From NCBI GenBank assembly GCA_016719635.1, contig JADJYT010000004.1, positions 124,001 through 188,000 of the forward strand: a stretch of 64,000 nt of DNA. The letters run 5' to 3'. Under the pieces are notes generated by a model, which worked only from the letters and a program-made list of their open reading frames with translations, did no database searches and was not told where the DNA came from. Both the position numbers and the translations under genes were made by a program. How positions within the stretch are numbered: the stretch's first letter is position 1; each line of letters starts with the position of its first letter. Source of the DNA: Sphingobacteriales bacterium. GTDB taxonomy: Bacteria; Bacteroidota; Bacteroidia; Chitinophagales; JADIYW01. This document shows positions 25,796-34,954 of the stretch, piece after piece.

Positions 25796-28700
25796 TTATG
25801 GCTCAGCAGCCATACTTAATCCATCATACTCCGTATCATCCAACTGGTCAGCCAGAAGCTTAGCCTGCTCCAGAACAGTTTCCGTGGCTTTAACTTCCAT
25901 GTCAGGAGGATAGCCATGCTTGCGTAAGATCTTCTTCACAGCGATACGCATTTTTGCCTGTACATTTTCCCGTACTGTCCAGTCAATGCTGGTGTTCTTC
26001 TTGATGGTATCTACCAGTTCCCTGGCGATATGCCTTAAGACTTCATCACCCAGAACGGCAACTGCACTGTCGTTCACTTCCAGGGCAGAATAAAAAGCAT
26101 ACTCCCTGAAATCTAAACCCAGGTCTTCCCCCTTGCGATCTGCTTCTTTGATCTCTTTAGCCAAACTAATCAGCTCATCAATGATCTGGGCAGAAGTAAG
26201 CAGGTTGTTCTGATAATTCTTTACAGCCTGTTCCAGCATTTCAGAGAACTTCTTCGACTGTATCAGGTTCACCTTCCGTCTCATTTTTATTTCGCCGTTC
26301 AACAGCTTCTTAAGTAACTCTAATGCCAGGTTTTTGTGTTCCAAGCCTCTTACTTCAGCCAGAAACTCATCCGACAAAATTGAAATATCAGGTTTCTTGA
26401 TCCCTGCTGCATCAAAGATATCTACCACTTCATCCGATACAATGGCATCCGACAGGATTTGCTTAATAGCCGTTTCGATCTCTTCATCCGACCTGCCTCC
26501 AGTGGTAACAGAAACCTTAACGATACGGGCTTTGATAGCCTGAAATAAACCTACATCATTTCTGATTTCTGTAGTATATGGGTGAGGCACAGAAATTGCA
26601 AAGGCTTTGGTGAGGGCTGTTACAGCATTGATGAATCTTTCTTTGCCATCTTCCAGACCCAGTATGTAGTTGGCTGCCTGTATCGGGAAATACAACTTCG
26701 CTTTTGGCTGTAACCCGAAGAAGGACTTGTAATCGAAACCCTTGGGTTGGCTCTTGTCTGCTGGTTGTTCTGAGAACATTTGAACGACCACTTCATATTT
26801 GCCCATCATTACCGATGCAGCTTCTTCCTGGTCGAATGCTGGTTTGCCTTTTCCGCCACTATCCGTATAGGTAGACAGTGCTTTTTTCAGTTCATTGGCA
26901 AAACCAATATAGTCCACAATCAAACCGCCTTCCTTGTCTTTATAAACTCGGTTTACCCGAGCTATAGCCTGCATCAGGTTGTGTCCCTGCATAGGCTTGT
27001 CTACATACAGTGTATGCAACACAGGAATATCAAAGCCTGTCAGCCACATATCCCGAACTATAGCCAGTTTCAGCTTGTCTTTAGGGTCTTTCAGCCTTTC
27101 GCCTATGGCTTTGCGCTTGGCTTTGTTTCGTACATGAGGCTGGAAAGCTAATGGATCAGCTGAAGAGCCAGTCATGACAATTTTAATGACGCCTTCGCTG
27201 TCGTCATCACTGTGCCAGTCAGGGCGTATTTTCTTGATCTCGCTGTACAGTTCCACGCAGATCCTTCTGCTCATACATACGATCATAGCTTTACCATCGA
27301 GCACAGCATCCCGAGCTTCAAAATGGTTGACTATATCCTCGGCTATCAGTTTTATACGATGTTCGTTGCCTACGATGGCTTCCAGCCTTGCCCATTTGGC
27401 TTTCAGTTTCTGACTGGCGGTGATCTCTTGTCCTTCGGTGAGTTCTTCAAACTCCGAATCTACACGAGGCTTCTCTTCATCTTTCAGGTATATTTTTGCC
27501 AGACGGTTCTCGTAGTATATTCTTACTGTAGCTCCGTCTTCCACTGCCTGCTGGATATCATACACATCAATATAATCTCCAAACACAGCCTGGGTATTCT
27601 TATCGGTGCTTTCAATCGGTGTTCCAGTAAAGCCAATAAATGCTGCACCAGGCAGGGCATCCCGCATGTGCTTGGCAAAACCATCCATAAAGTCGTACTG
27701 GCTGCGATGGGCTTCATCTGCGATGACCACTATATTCCTCCGATCAGAAAGCAGTTCGTATTGCCCCTTGATGTTTTTTGTTTTTCCTTCTCCGAGGTCA
27801 ATCTTTTCTTCGATCTCTGGCAGAAATTTCTGTACCGTAGTGAAAACTATCCCGCCAGAAGTAACGCTGAGCAGTTTTTTCAGATGCTCTCGGTTCTCTG
27901 CCTGCACTGGAGTCTGTCGTAACAGATCCTGGCTCAGGGAAAAAGTATCAAACAACTGATCGTCGAGGTCATTTCTGTCGGTTAATACGACCAGTGTCGG
28001 ATTATGGAGTTCCAGTACCAGTTTACCTGCATAGAACACCATAGTCAGGCTCTTACCGCTTCCCTGGGTATGCCAGATAACACCTGCTCTTTGATCCCCA
28101 GTTTCCGAAGTAGCCTTTTTGGTAGTTTCTACAGCTTTGTTTACAGCAAAGTACTGGTGATAACGCGGAACGATCTTGGTCAGCTCATCTTTATTCTCAT
28201 GGAATACCGTAAAATGACGTATCAGGTCAAGCAGGACTTCTTTTTTGAGCATACCTTTTGCCATGACTTCCATCTGCGGAATGTCTTCATGGGCAGCAGA
28301 GATACCGTCTATGGACTTCCAGGGAACAAAGAACTGCTTAGGGGCTGTCAGAGAGCCATACAGGGCATCCCAGCCATCAGAGGCTATCAGCAGGGCATTA
28401 TACTGAAACAGAGAAGGAATTGCCTGTTTATACGTTTGCAACTGGTTAAAGGCAGAATGTATGGTGGCATTTTCATCCGTGGCGTTCTTTAGCTCGATCA
28501 CCACCAAAGGGCAGCCCGTTTACAAAGAGGATGATATCAGGCCGTTTGTTGGTGTTACCTTCTATGACGGTGAACTGGTTGATGACTAAAAACTCGTTTC
28601 GTTCAGGATGCTCATAATCGATCAGCCAGACTTTATCGCCAGCTATACGGTCACCTTTCCGATATTCCACATCCACCCCTTCAGCCAGGTACTTATGAAA

Positions 28701-28961
28701 CTGGTGGTTATTCTGAAACAAGCTGGGACTATCGGAGCGTAATACTTTACGAAAGGCTTCTTCCTTTGCTTCTTTGGGAATAGAGGTGTTGATACGGTCT
28801 ATGGCATGCTGTAAGCGTTGTTTGAGAACAACCTCGTTGTATTCCCTTTCCTGAAACAATCCTTCAGGCGAGATCTCCACCCCATTGAGATACGCATAGC
28901 CCAGGTCGATGAACTCCTGTATGACTACCTGCTCGATATGGTCTTCTGAGATAACTGCCAT
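25796..28961 (-). CDS. hsdR: Type I restriction enzyme, endonuclease/translocase subunit HsdR, frameshift in the nuclease motif
   Basis: Motor and nuclease subunit, about 1054 aa after correction. The start is MAVISEDHIEQVVIQEFIDLGY at 28961. The PD-(D/E)xK nuclease core reads RPDIILFVNG and then VIELKNAT, and the frame breaks exactly between them at the AAA at 28506-28508 (plus strand). Dropping one base gives the expected NGLPLVVIELK. Helicase motifs follow: GVIWHTQGSGKSLTM, VIADEAHRSQYD and FIGFTGTPI. Last gene of the operon, two bases after hsdS. If the frameshift is real, a promoterless C-terminal motor and a dead nuclease fragment result. Confidence 0.93.
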
Positions 28962-28962
28962 G

Positions 28963-30228
28963 TCAGGATGTTGTTTCGGTTAATGGTTCGGATACTTCTA
29001 GCTGACCAGATATAAGTTTTGGAAGAAGAGTATCTCGAAGTGATACTAATTGATTAATTTCTAAAGTAAGAGTGTAAATGAGTTCGTCGTTAGATTTAAT
29101 AGCATCTTCAAACTGAGCAATAATACTATCAGATGGTATGATTATTTTTATATTCCCTAGTGTTTCTTTGTTTATTGATCCAAAGACGGTCCCTTCGTTA
29201 TCATATGACTTTAAAGTGTCTTGTAAAGAAAGGATCTTATAATATGTATAGGTGAAAAATTTCTTCCTATGAGATAAAGCACCTAATCCACGACCTATGC
29301 AACATTCATCCTGAGACATATTAATATCACCTACTGGAGCTCTAACGCTAATTAATGTTTCATATTTGTTGGCAATTTTCTTAGGGTCTGTTGTAAACAT
29401 TCTCACACTTGGGAATCGAAATCCAAAATCTGAACGCCCTTGAAAAAAAATCATTCCATTGTGTTCGTAATTATAAGTATCACCCTTTGGTGACTGCCCC
29501 ATGTTTAGTAAAAATTCATCTTTTAATGATCCATCTCTCCATCCTTTCGGAATCTCACCCAACTCAGATTCCACCATTTCACCACCTGATGATTTGTAAG
29601 GTTGTCCGTTAGCATCAGGAAACTCGAAATCAATGAACCATTGCTTAAACAGGGCTTGTGCCAGGGCTTCTAATTCCTGGTTGATCTTGTTGTTGAGTTC
29701 GATCTTGTCATCGAGAGAGGAGAGGATTTCTGCTATGGCGGTTTGTTCAGTAATATTGTCAGGTGCTATGATGCTGAATTCCTCAATCATACCTTTGGTT
29801 ATAGCGTTTCTTGTTGCACCTGAAGAAGCGAGCATTAACATATACTCTTTAAATGAAGGATTTAAGAGATAGTATTTTAAGAAAGCATCATTTAATACGT
29901 CTGGTTTTGGGCGAATGATAGCGACATGTTGATTGACTCTGGCTGGTAGTATATTCTCTGGAACTTGACAAACCCTTGCAACACTATCACCAGTTATGTT
30001 CAATAGAATGTCGTTCTTTTCGATAGCAACATTATTTAGTTTTTGTGCTTGTTCTTCATTTATGAAAGCTAAGCCGTTTAAGGAAAACTGAAAGTCAAGT
30101 ACGTTCTGACTCCTGATAAGAGCATATTCACCACTCTCATGGTATGTATCACCACCGCCTCTTGGAGTAGCCCCTGAACCTATTTTGGAGCATGAGTCTT
30201 TTAGCTTATATTCTTTCCAGTTGGTCAT
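28963..30228 (-). CDS. hsdS: Type I restriction-modification specificity subunit HsdS
   Basis: DNA-recognition subunit of about 421 aa with two target-recognition domains (about residues 1-160 and 205-385). Each is followed by a conserved helical spacer (LSSLDDKIELNNKINQELEALAQALFKQWFIDFEF, and the terminal IYTLTLEINQLVSLRDTLLPKLISGQLEV). LPKLISGQL is a standard HsdS end. Start chosen at the ATG at 30228, which overlaps the PIN gene stop by ATGA. The recognition sequence cannot be read from the protein. Confidence 0.93.
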   Translation of the reverse strand: MTNWKEYKLKDSCSKIGSGATPRGGGDTYHESGEYALIRSQNVLDFQFSLNGLAFINEEQAQKLNNVAIEKNDILLNITGDSVARVCQVPENILPARVNQHVAIIRPKPDVLNDAFLKYYLLNPSFKEYMLMLASSGATRNAITKGMIEEFSIIAPDNITEQTAIAEILSSLDDKIELNNKINQELEALAQALFKQWFIDFEFPDANGQPYKSSGGEMVESELGEIPKGWRDGSLKDEFLLNMGQSPKGDTYNYEHNGMIFFQGRSDFGFRFPSVRMFTTDPKKIANKYETLISVRAPVGDINMSQDECCIGRGLGALSHRKKFFTYTYYKILSLQDTLKSYDNEGTVFGSINKETLGNIKIIIPSDSIIAQFEDAIKSNDELIYTLTLEINQLVSLRDTLLPKLISGQLEVSEPLTETTS

Positions 30229-30740
30229 TGTTGTAATAATTCCCATTGAGAAATTCTGTTTTCACACTCTGCATTTGGTAAACCTAAGCGAGGATTTATA
30301 GTTGTTCTTAAAGCAGTTAACTTTTCAATTGCTTCTTGTGGAGATATAATTCCATGAGCTACTAATTGGTCAAAGATCCATAAGTGGCCTCGCACAGTTA
30401 TATTCTTGGATGTAGCGAACTTTCTGAGAGTATTATCAGACGTTATTAAGCTTCCTTCAACCATTTGGGCACATAATATAGCAGAACAATCTTGTTCAGA
30501 CAACTGAGGTTTTTCCACTTGAAGTTGTCCTATATGGATTAATTCTTCAGATGAAAAGGTAGTTATATTCAATATTCCTCCATTGATATATTCTTGTAAT
30601 TGTTCAAGTTGATCATCATTTAATTCGCCTAAGACCAAATCTGTAGTATGAAAGATTAGTTCTAATGAGAAAAACTCACCCAACAAATGGAGTTTCACTA
30701 AGTCTATTAGTACGTTTGCATCATTTACTACAATTATCAT
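30225..30740 (-). CDS. PIN-domain protein (putative toxin-type RNase)
   Basis: Protein of 171 aa with PIN-domain acidic residues: IVVNDANVLIDL near the N-terminus, LVLGELNDD, LSEQDCSAILCA and LITSDNTLRKFA. These are the Asp/Glu positions that bind the metal in PIN ribonucleases. It is similar in layout to DUF3368-type PIN proteins. Its ATG overlaps the stop of the XRE/ImmA-IrrE gene, and its stop overlaps the hsdS start, both by ATGA. That makes it an embedded, co-translated part of the restriction operon. A toxin role with the upstream protein as antitoxin is inferred. Confidence 0.75.
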   Translation of the reverse strand: MIIVVNDANVLIDLVKLHLLGEFFSLELIFHTTDLVLGELNDDQLEQLQEYINGGILNITTFSSEELIHIGQLQVEKPQLSEQDCSAILCAQMVEGSLITSDNTLRKFATSKNITVRGHLWIFDQLVAHGIISPQEAIEKLTALRTTINPRLGLPNAECENRISQWELLQQ

Positions 30741-31792
30741 ATCTCAATAAACTCGTCTCTGAAGGTGGCTAACTTTTGATTGGCTAAGTTTGCTGCCTTG
30801 CTCATGGTTATTATTTCTTCTGAAGTGGCACGATATAATAGCTGTTTAAAACGAGAAGAATGTTCTTTTCCAATATATTCACCCATGCCTTTTTCTTTCT
30901 TATTATCAGTATTACTATTTACCCACTTTCTAAATCTAATGTATCTTTGATTGTTAATCACACCTAAGGCAAATGCTCTTGCCATTATTGCCTGTATAGA
31001 TATTCCATAAGTTTCTTTAATTGCTATAAGCTCTGACAAGCTAATGCTTTTCCGATTGTTACCAAGTTCCTTCAAGAAAGTATCTTTAGGCATTAACATT
31101 GCGCCTGCAAAGTGATTGCAAAATCTTTCAACATCTTTAGTTTCAGTATCATCATCAAGATTAAGTAACAGATGCCCTAACTCATGTAAAGCGGTGAAAC
31201 GTTTTCTCTCAATAGGAAAATTCCTATTAATAACTATGACTGGAATACTGTTATTAGCCCATCCAGAGAGTCCATCAAAATCTTCATTCTCATTTAACTC
31301 AATTACTTTTATTTCTTTATCTTCTAAAAGTTCAATTACATTTGGTAATGCATTGAACCCTATCTTCCATACATCAAGAAGGTGGTTTACAGCAATTTCA
31401 ATATCATCTAATCCCTTTATGGAAAAGTCTTTTATAGGATTTGAGAATTCTGATGATAATTCAAGGAATCGTTCTAACTCGATGTATTTAGCGATACTAT
31501 CAGTTACTTCTTCCTTAATAATATTAATCTCTTTCTGAGGTAGCTTGTTTTTTTTGCGGAACTCAATACTTTCAACGTTAACGGTAAATGGTCTGAAAAA
31601 GTAGTCTGGCTTAACATTTAAAGCCTTAGACAATGCAAGTAGTACTTTACTATCAGGACTCATTACACCATTTTCATACTTGGTAATGGCATTATGACTA
31701 ACAAGAAACTGCATCTTTTCAGATAGTTCTCGTAACGATAGTCCAGCTTTGATTCGTGCAGACTTGATTCTTTTTGCGATTATTTCTTTCAT
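30737..31792 (-). CDS. XRE-family regulator fused to an ImmA/IrrE metallopeptidase domain
   Basis: Protein of about 351 aa. An N-terminal Cro/C1-type helix-turn-helix (ARIKAGLSLRELSEKM, NAITKYENGVMSPDSKVLLALSKAL, residues about 12-60) precedes a zinc-protease domain with the motif HELGHLL at about 206-212 and a downstream Glu-rich ERFCNHFAGAMLMP. Such proteins act as regulators or antitoxins that may be cleaved or cleave partners. ATG chosen at 31792, where the HTH begins. It lies 61 nt after hsdM and is coupled to the PIN gene. A long inverted repeat in the gap is a likely operator. Confidence 0.85.
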   Translation of the reverse strand: MKEIIAKRIKSARIKAGLSLRELSEKMQFLVSHNAITKYENGVMSPDSKVLLALSKALNVKPDYFFRPFTVNVESIEFRKKNKLPQKEINIIKEEVTDSIAKYIELERFLELSSEFSNPIKDFSIKGLDDIEIAVNHLLDVWKIGFNALPNVIELLEDKEIKVIELNENEDFDGLSGWANNSIPVIVINRNFPIERKRFTALHELGHLLLNLDDDTETKDVERFCNHFAGAMLMPKDTFLKELGNNRKSISLSELIAIKETYGISIQAIMARAFALGVINNQRYIRFRKWVNSNTDNKKEKGMGEYIGKEHSSRFKQLLYRATSEEIITMSKAANLANQKLATFRDEFIEI

Positions 31793-31806
31793 AGAATTTG
31801 TATAAG

Positions 31807-31844
31807 GGTTTACAAAATTACAAAATAATATGGAATTGTAAACC
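31807..31844. promoter_or_regulatory. Inverted repeat, probable operator of the XRE/ImmA-IrrE gene
   Basis: Arms GGTTTACAA (31807-31815) and TTGTAAACC (31836-31844) are perfect reverse complements with a 20-nt AT-rich spacer. The arms lie in the gap between hsdM and the regulator gene, 15-52 nt before its start. The 29-bp arm-to-arm distance places both half-sites on nearly the same face of the helix. Confidence 0.6.
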
Positions 31845-31853
31845 AATCTTATG

Positions 31854-33386
31854 TTAAATTTCAATACCAATCTTAAGTAGATTTTTTCTTATATCCTTCT
31901 GTAAATCAATTGATTTTGCAAAATAACTTTTTAAATTCTCGCTAATGATAGCTACTTTTTCTTCATAAGCTACACCATCGTCTTCCACATCTTCAGTTCC
32001 TACATATCTGCCAGGTGTCAATACAAAGTTGTTTGCTTCCACTTCAGCTAATGAAGCTGACTTGCAAAAGCCCTGTAAGTCTTCATACTTACCATCTTTG
32101 TTTCTCCAGTTGTGGTAGGCTTCTGCTATTTTTTTTATATCATCTTCAGAAAATGCTTTATTCTTACGACTGGTCATGTGTCCTAACTTACGTGCATCTA
32201 TGAATAAGATTTCATTGCTTCGGTTTCTGTATTTATAGTTAGTCCTGTTACGGGCTAAGAACCATAAGCAGGCAGGTATTTGTGTATTATAAAATAACTG
32301 GGTAGGTAATGCCACCATGCAGTCTACCAGTCCTTCCTTTATCATCTGCTCTCTGATTAGATTCTCAGAGCCAGCATTGGTAGTCATGGAACCATTAGCT
32401 AAAACAATACCTGCTGTTCCATTGGGGCCCAATTTGTTGGTGAATAGCTGCAACCAGGCATAGTTGGCATTTCCAATAGGAGGAACTCCGTATTTCCAGA
32501 GGTGGCTGTCTTGCAGTTGCTCACCACCCCAGTCTGAGATGTTGAACGGAGGATTCGCCAGGATATAATCAGCTTTCAGGTCTTTATGCCTGTCGTTATG
32601 GAAGGTGTCTCCAAACTCTATTTTGGCATCAATACCTCGGATGGCTAAGTTCATTTTAGCCAGCTTGTAGGTGGTCGGGTTGCTTTCCTGTCCGTATACG
32701 GCAATGTCACCTATCTTGCCTCCATGAGCCTCTAAGAACTTCTCACTTTGTACAAACATACCACCACTGCCACAGCATCCATCATATATACGACCATTGT
32801 AAGGTTCCAGCATTTCCACCAGAAGCTTAACGATGCTTTCAGGTGTATAGAACTGTCCACCACGTTTACCTTCTGCATCTGCAAACATACCTAAGAAGTA
32901 TTCATACACTCTGCCTAAAAGGTCTTTGCTGCTATGTCCTTTTTCTTTGAAACCAACGTTTCCGATAAGATCTAACAGTTCCCCCAGGCGTTTCTTATCC
33001 AAGGCAGGCCTGGCGTAATCTTTGGGCAAAACCCCTTTAAGGGAAGGGTTATCCCTTTCGATGGCATCCATAGCATCATCCAGATCTTTGCCAATGCTAG
33101 GCAGCTTGGCCCTTTGGTGTTGCAGGTAGTTCCATCTGGCGGAAGGTGGCACGTAGAACACGTTTTCAGCCAGGTATTCATCCTTATCCTCTGCATTGGA
33201 TAGCTTATCTTCTTTGAGTTTATTGTAGAGTTCTACGAAGCTGTCGGAGATGTATTTCAGGAAGATCAAGCCCAGTACAACATGCTTATATTCAGCAGCA
33301 TCCATGTTGTTTCGCATCTTATCAGCCGTAGCCCAGAGTGTTTTTTCGAGGTCTTGAGTCATCCGTTTTATAGTTGAGTTTTCCAA
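31854..33386 (-). CDS. hsdM: Type I restriction-modification DNA methyltransferase HsdM
   Basis: Adenine-N6 methyltransferase of 510 aa. It has the N-terminal HsdM helical domain (LEKTLWATADKMRNNMDAAEYKHVVLGLIFLKYISD), the SAM motif IYDGCCGSGGMFVQSEKF, preceded by GGQFYTPESIVKLLVEML, and the catalytic NPPF in YILANPPFNISDWGG. First gene of a five-gene operon (hsdM, regulator, PIN, hsdS, hsdR). It is complete and undisturbed. Confidence 0.96.
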   Translation of the reverse strand: MENSTIKRMTQDLEKTLWATADKMRNNMDAAEYKHVVLGLIFLKYISDSFVELYNKLKEDKLSNAEDKDEYLAENVFYVPPSARWNYLQHQRAKLPSIGKDLDDAMDAIERDNPSLKGVLPKDYARPALDKKRLGELLDLIGNVGFKEKGHSSKDLLGRVYEYFLGMFADAEGKRGGQFYTPESIVKLLVEMLEPYNGRIYDGCCGSGGMFVQSEKFLEAHGGKIGDIAVYGQESNPTTYKLAKMNLAIRGIDAKIEFGDTFHNDRHKDLKADYILANPPFNISDWGGEQLQDSHLWKYGVPPIGNANYAWLQLFTNKLGPNGTAGIVLANGSMTTNAGSENLIREQMIKEGLVDCMVALPTQLFYNTQIPACLWFLARNRTNYKYRNRSNEILFIDARKLGHMTSRKNKAFSEDDIKKIAEAYHNWRNKDGKYEDLQGFCKSASLAEVEANNFVLTPGRYVGTEDVEDDGVAYEEKVAIISENLKSYFAKSIDLQKDIRKNLLKIGIEI

Positions 33387-33695
33387 ATATAAGGAATCGG
33401 GGGCATATTTCTACGCATAATAAATGTAACAGCCAGATTGGTTACTTCGAAGATCCTTATAGCTTAAGTAATATATTAATAAAGAATACCTGATCGGATG
33501 CCAAAGGCTTGAAGTTTCTTCCGTATGTGATGAGATACTATTTGTCTTATTTACACAAATAAAACTTCCATTCAACATTCCATAAATATGACATAAATCA
33601 TACTTTATTTACCGGTTTTATGATTCTGCGCATAAGAAACTTATGTCCGTCATGCTAATATTGTACTATTAAGTTTTAACCGAAAATCTATTTTT
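33387..33695. promoter_or_regulatory. Divergent intergenic region with a Crp/Fnr-type box
   Basis: No gene seen. It separates the restriction operon from the fasciclin-nor genes and must hold promoters for both. At 33587-33602 is TATGAC-ATAA-ATCATA, a palindrome with one mismatch to TGAT-N4-ATCA. It is close to the site at 53309-53328 by the nos operon. It lies about 94 nt before the fasciclin gene, suitable for Fnr/Dnr-type activation. Confidence 0.5.
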
Positions 33696-34265
33696 ATGAA
33701 AAGAAATGTAGTTATAGCAGTGGCCGTCTTTATATCGGCGCTATTGACAGGATGTAAATCCTCCGGAACGTCAGAGCAGGCAGACGCTTCCTCTGAGGGT
33801 GCTGCCACAGAGGCTGTCGGCCAATCCGGTGTACAGGATGATGTATCGAATCCTAATATTGTACAGGTAGCTGTTGGAAGCAAGGATCATTCCACTTTGG
33901 TTACTGCCGTGAAAGCGGCAGGGTTAGTAGATGCACTCAGCAATGCAGGTCCGTTTACGGTTTTTGCACCTACGAATGCAGCTTTTGACAAATTGCCTAA
34001 AGGTACTGTCGAAGGGTTGTTAGAGCCTGATAAAAAAGATGATTTGAAAGGTATATTAGAGTATCATACATACGTCGGATCTTTAAAGGCGGAATACTTG
34101 CAGGACGGTCAATCCTTCGAGCAGGTAAGCGGACAAAAAGTTACCATATCTAAAAAAGATGGTAAGACCTTTGTAAACGGAACTGCAGAGATTGTGGCAT
34201 CTATCCCAACCGCTAACGGTATGATACATGTGATTAACGAGGTCTTGCTGCCCCCTGCTCAATAA
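33696..34265 (+). CDS. Fasciclin-domain lipoprotein
   Basis: Lipoprotein of 189 aa: signal ending LLTGC (Cys20), a Ser/Glu/Ala-rich linker, then one FAS1 domain (about residues 55-188). FAS1 motifs are LVTAVKAAGLVDALSNAGPFTVFAPTNAAFDKLP, ILEYHTYVG and a final MIHVINEVLLPP. FAS1 domains are adhesion or ligand-binding modules, and the specific role is unknown. It sits just before norC with a Crp/Fnr-type box upstream and a terminator after it, so it is probably induced together with denitrification. Confidence 0.88.
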   Translation: MKRNVVIAVAVFISALLTGCKSSGTSEQADASSEGAATEAVGQSGVQDDVSNPNIVQVAVGSKDHSTLVTAVKAAGLVDALSNAGPFTVFAPTNAAFDKLPKGTVEGLLEPDKKDDLKGILEYHTYVGSLKAEYLQDGQSFEQVSGQKVTISKKDGKTFVNGTAEIVASIPTANGMIHVINEVLLPPAQ

Positions 34266-34295
34266 TTTTTTATCTATTTGGTTTAATAAAGATTG

Positions 34296-34325
34296 AAGCG
34301 GGAGTTTTTCTTCCCGCTTTTATTT
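34296..34325 (+). terminator. Terminator after the fasciclin gene
   Basis: An 8-bp stem AAGCGGGA/TCCCGCTT followed by TTTTATTTT, 30 nt after the stop. Confidence 0.8.
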
Positions 34326-34416
34326 TAAAAGATATATCAGCATACTCCATGAGTATATGTGACAGGTTTTCTGCTGCATTAAAGTATCAAGAATTTTAAC
34401 TTAAATCTAATTAATT

Positions 34417-34857
34417 ATGTTATCAAAAAGTCAAGCACGGTTGTTTTTCCTGGGAGGAACCATCGTAACATTTCTAGTCTTTATCGGATTATCCTGGCAT
34501 TCGTTAAGTGTCGAGGTTCCGAAGAAAACGCACCCCGAGAATCTAACAGCTCAGGTGATAAAAGGTAAGCAGTTGTGGGAAAACAACAACTGTATGGGAT
34601 GCCATACGATAATGGGTGAAGGTGCCTATTATGCACCGGAACTGACAAAGGTCGTAGAACGTAGAGGAGAAGGCTACATAAAGGCAGCACTCATGTCGAA
34701 AACACCGTGGTCACCACGAGGCAGAAAGATGGTGGCGTATGGTTTCTCCGAAGCGGACGCCAATGACCTGGTTGCATTCCTCACCTGGATTGGCAATACG
34801 GACCTGAACGGGTTTCCGCCGAAACCGGATTATAAATCAACAACCAATCCGAAATAA
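34417..34857 (+). CDS. norC: Nitric oxide reductase cytochrome c subunit
   Basis: Electron-entry subunit of 146 aa. It has one N-terminal membrane helix (about residues 9-27) and the c-haem site CMGCH at 59-63, followed by TIMGEGAYYAPELTKV, typical of NorC. A probable axial Met lies in GRKMVAYGFSEADANDLVAFLTWI. It is followed by norB, norQ and norD, so it passes electrons to NorB for reduction of NO to N2O. Confidence 0.95.
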   Translation: MLSKSQARLFFLGGTIVTFLVFIGLSWHSLSVEVPKKTHPENLTAQVIKGKQLWENNNCMGCHTIMGEGAYYAPELTKVVERRGEGYIKAALMSKTPWSPRGRKMVAYGFSEADANDLVAFLTWIGNTDLNGFPPKPDYKSTTNPK

Positions 34858-34954
34858 AAATAATAACATGGAATATCAGGGCAGTTCAACTTACCATGAT
34901 GAATGCATAATGGATAAACCGTGTACACCATTTATAAACAATAAATAAGATCAT

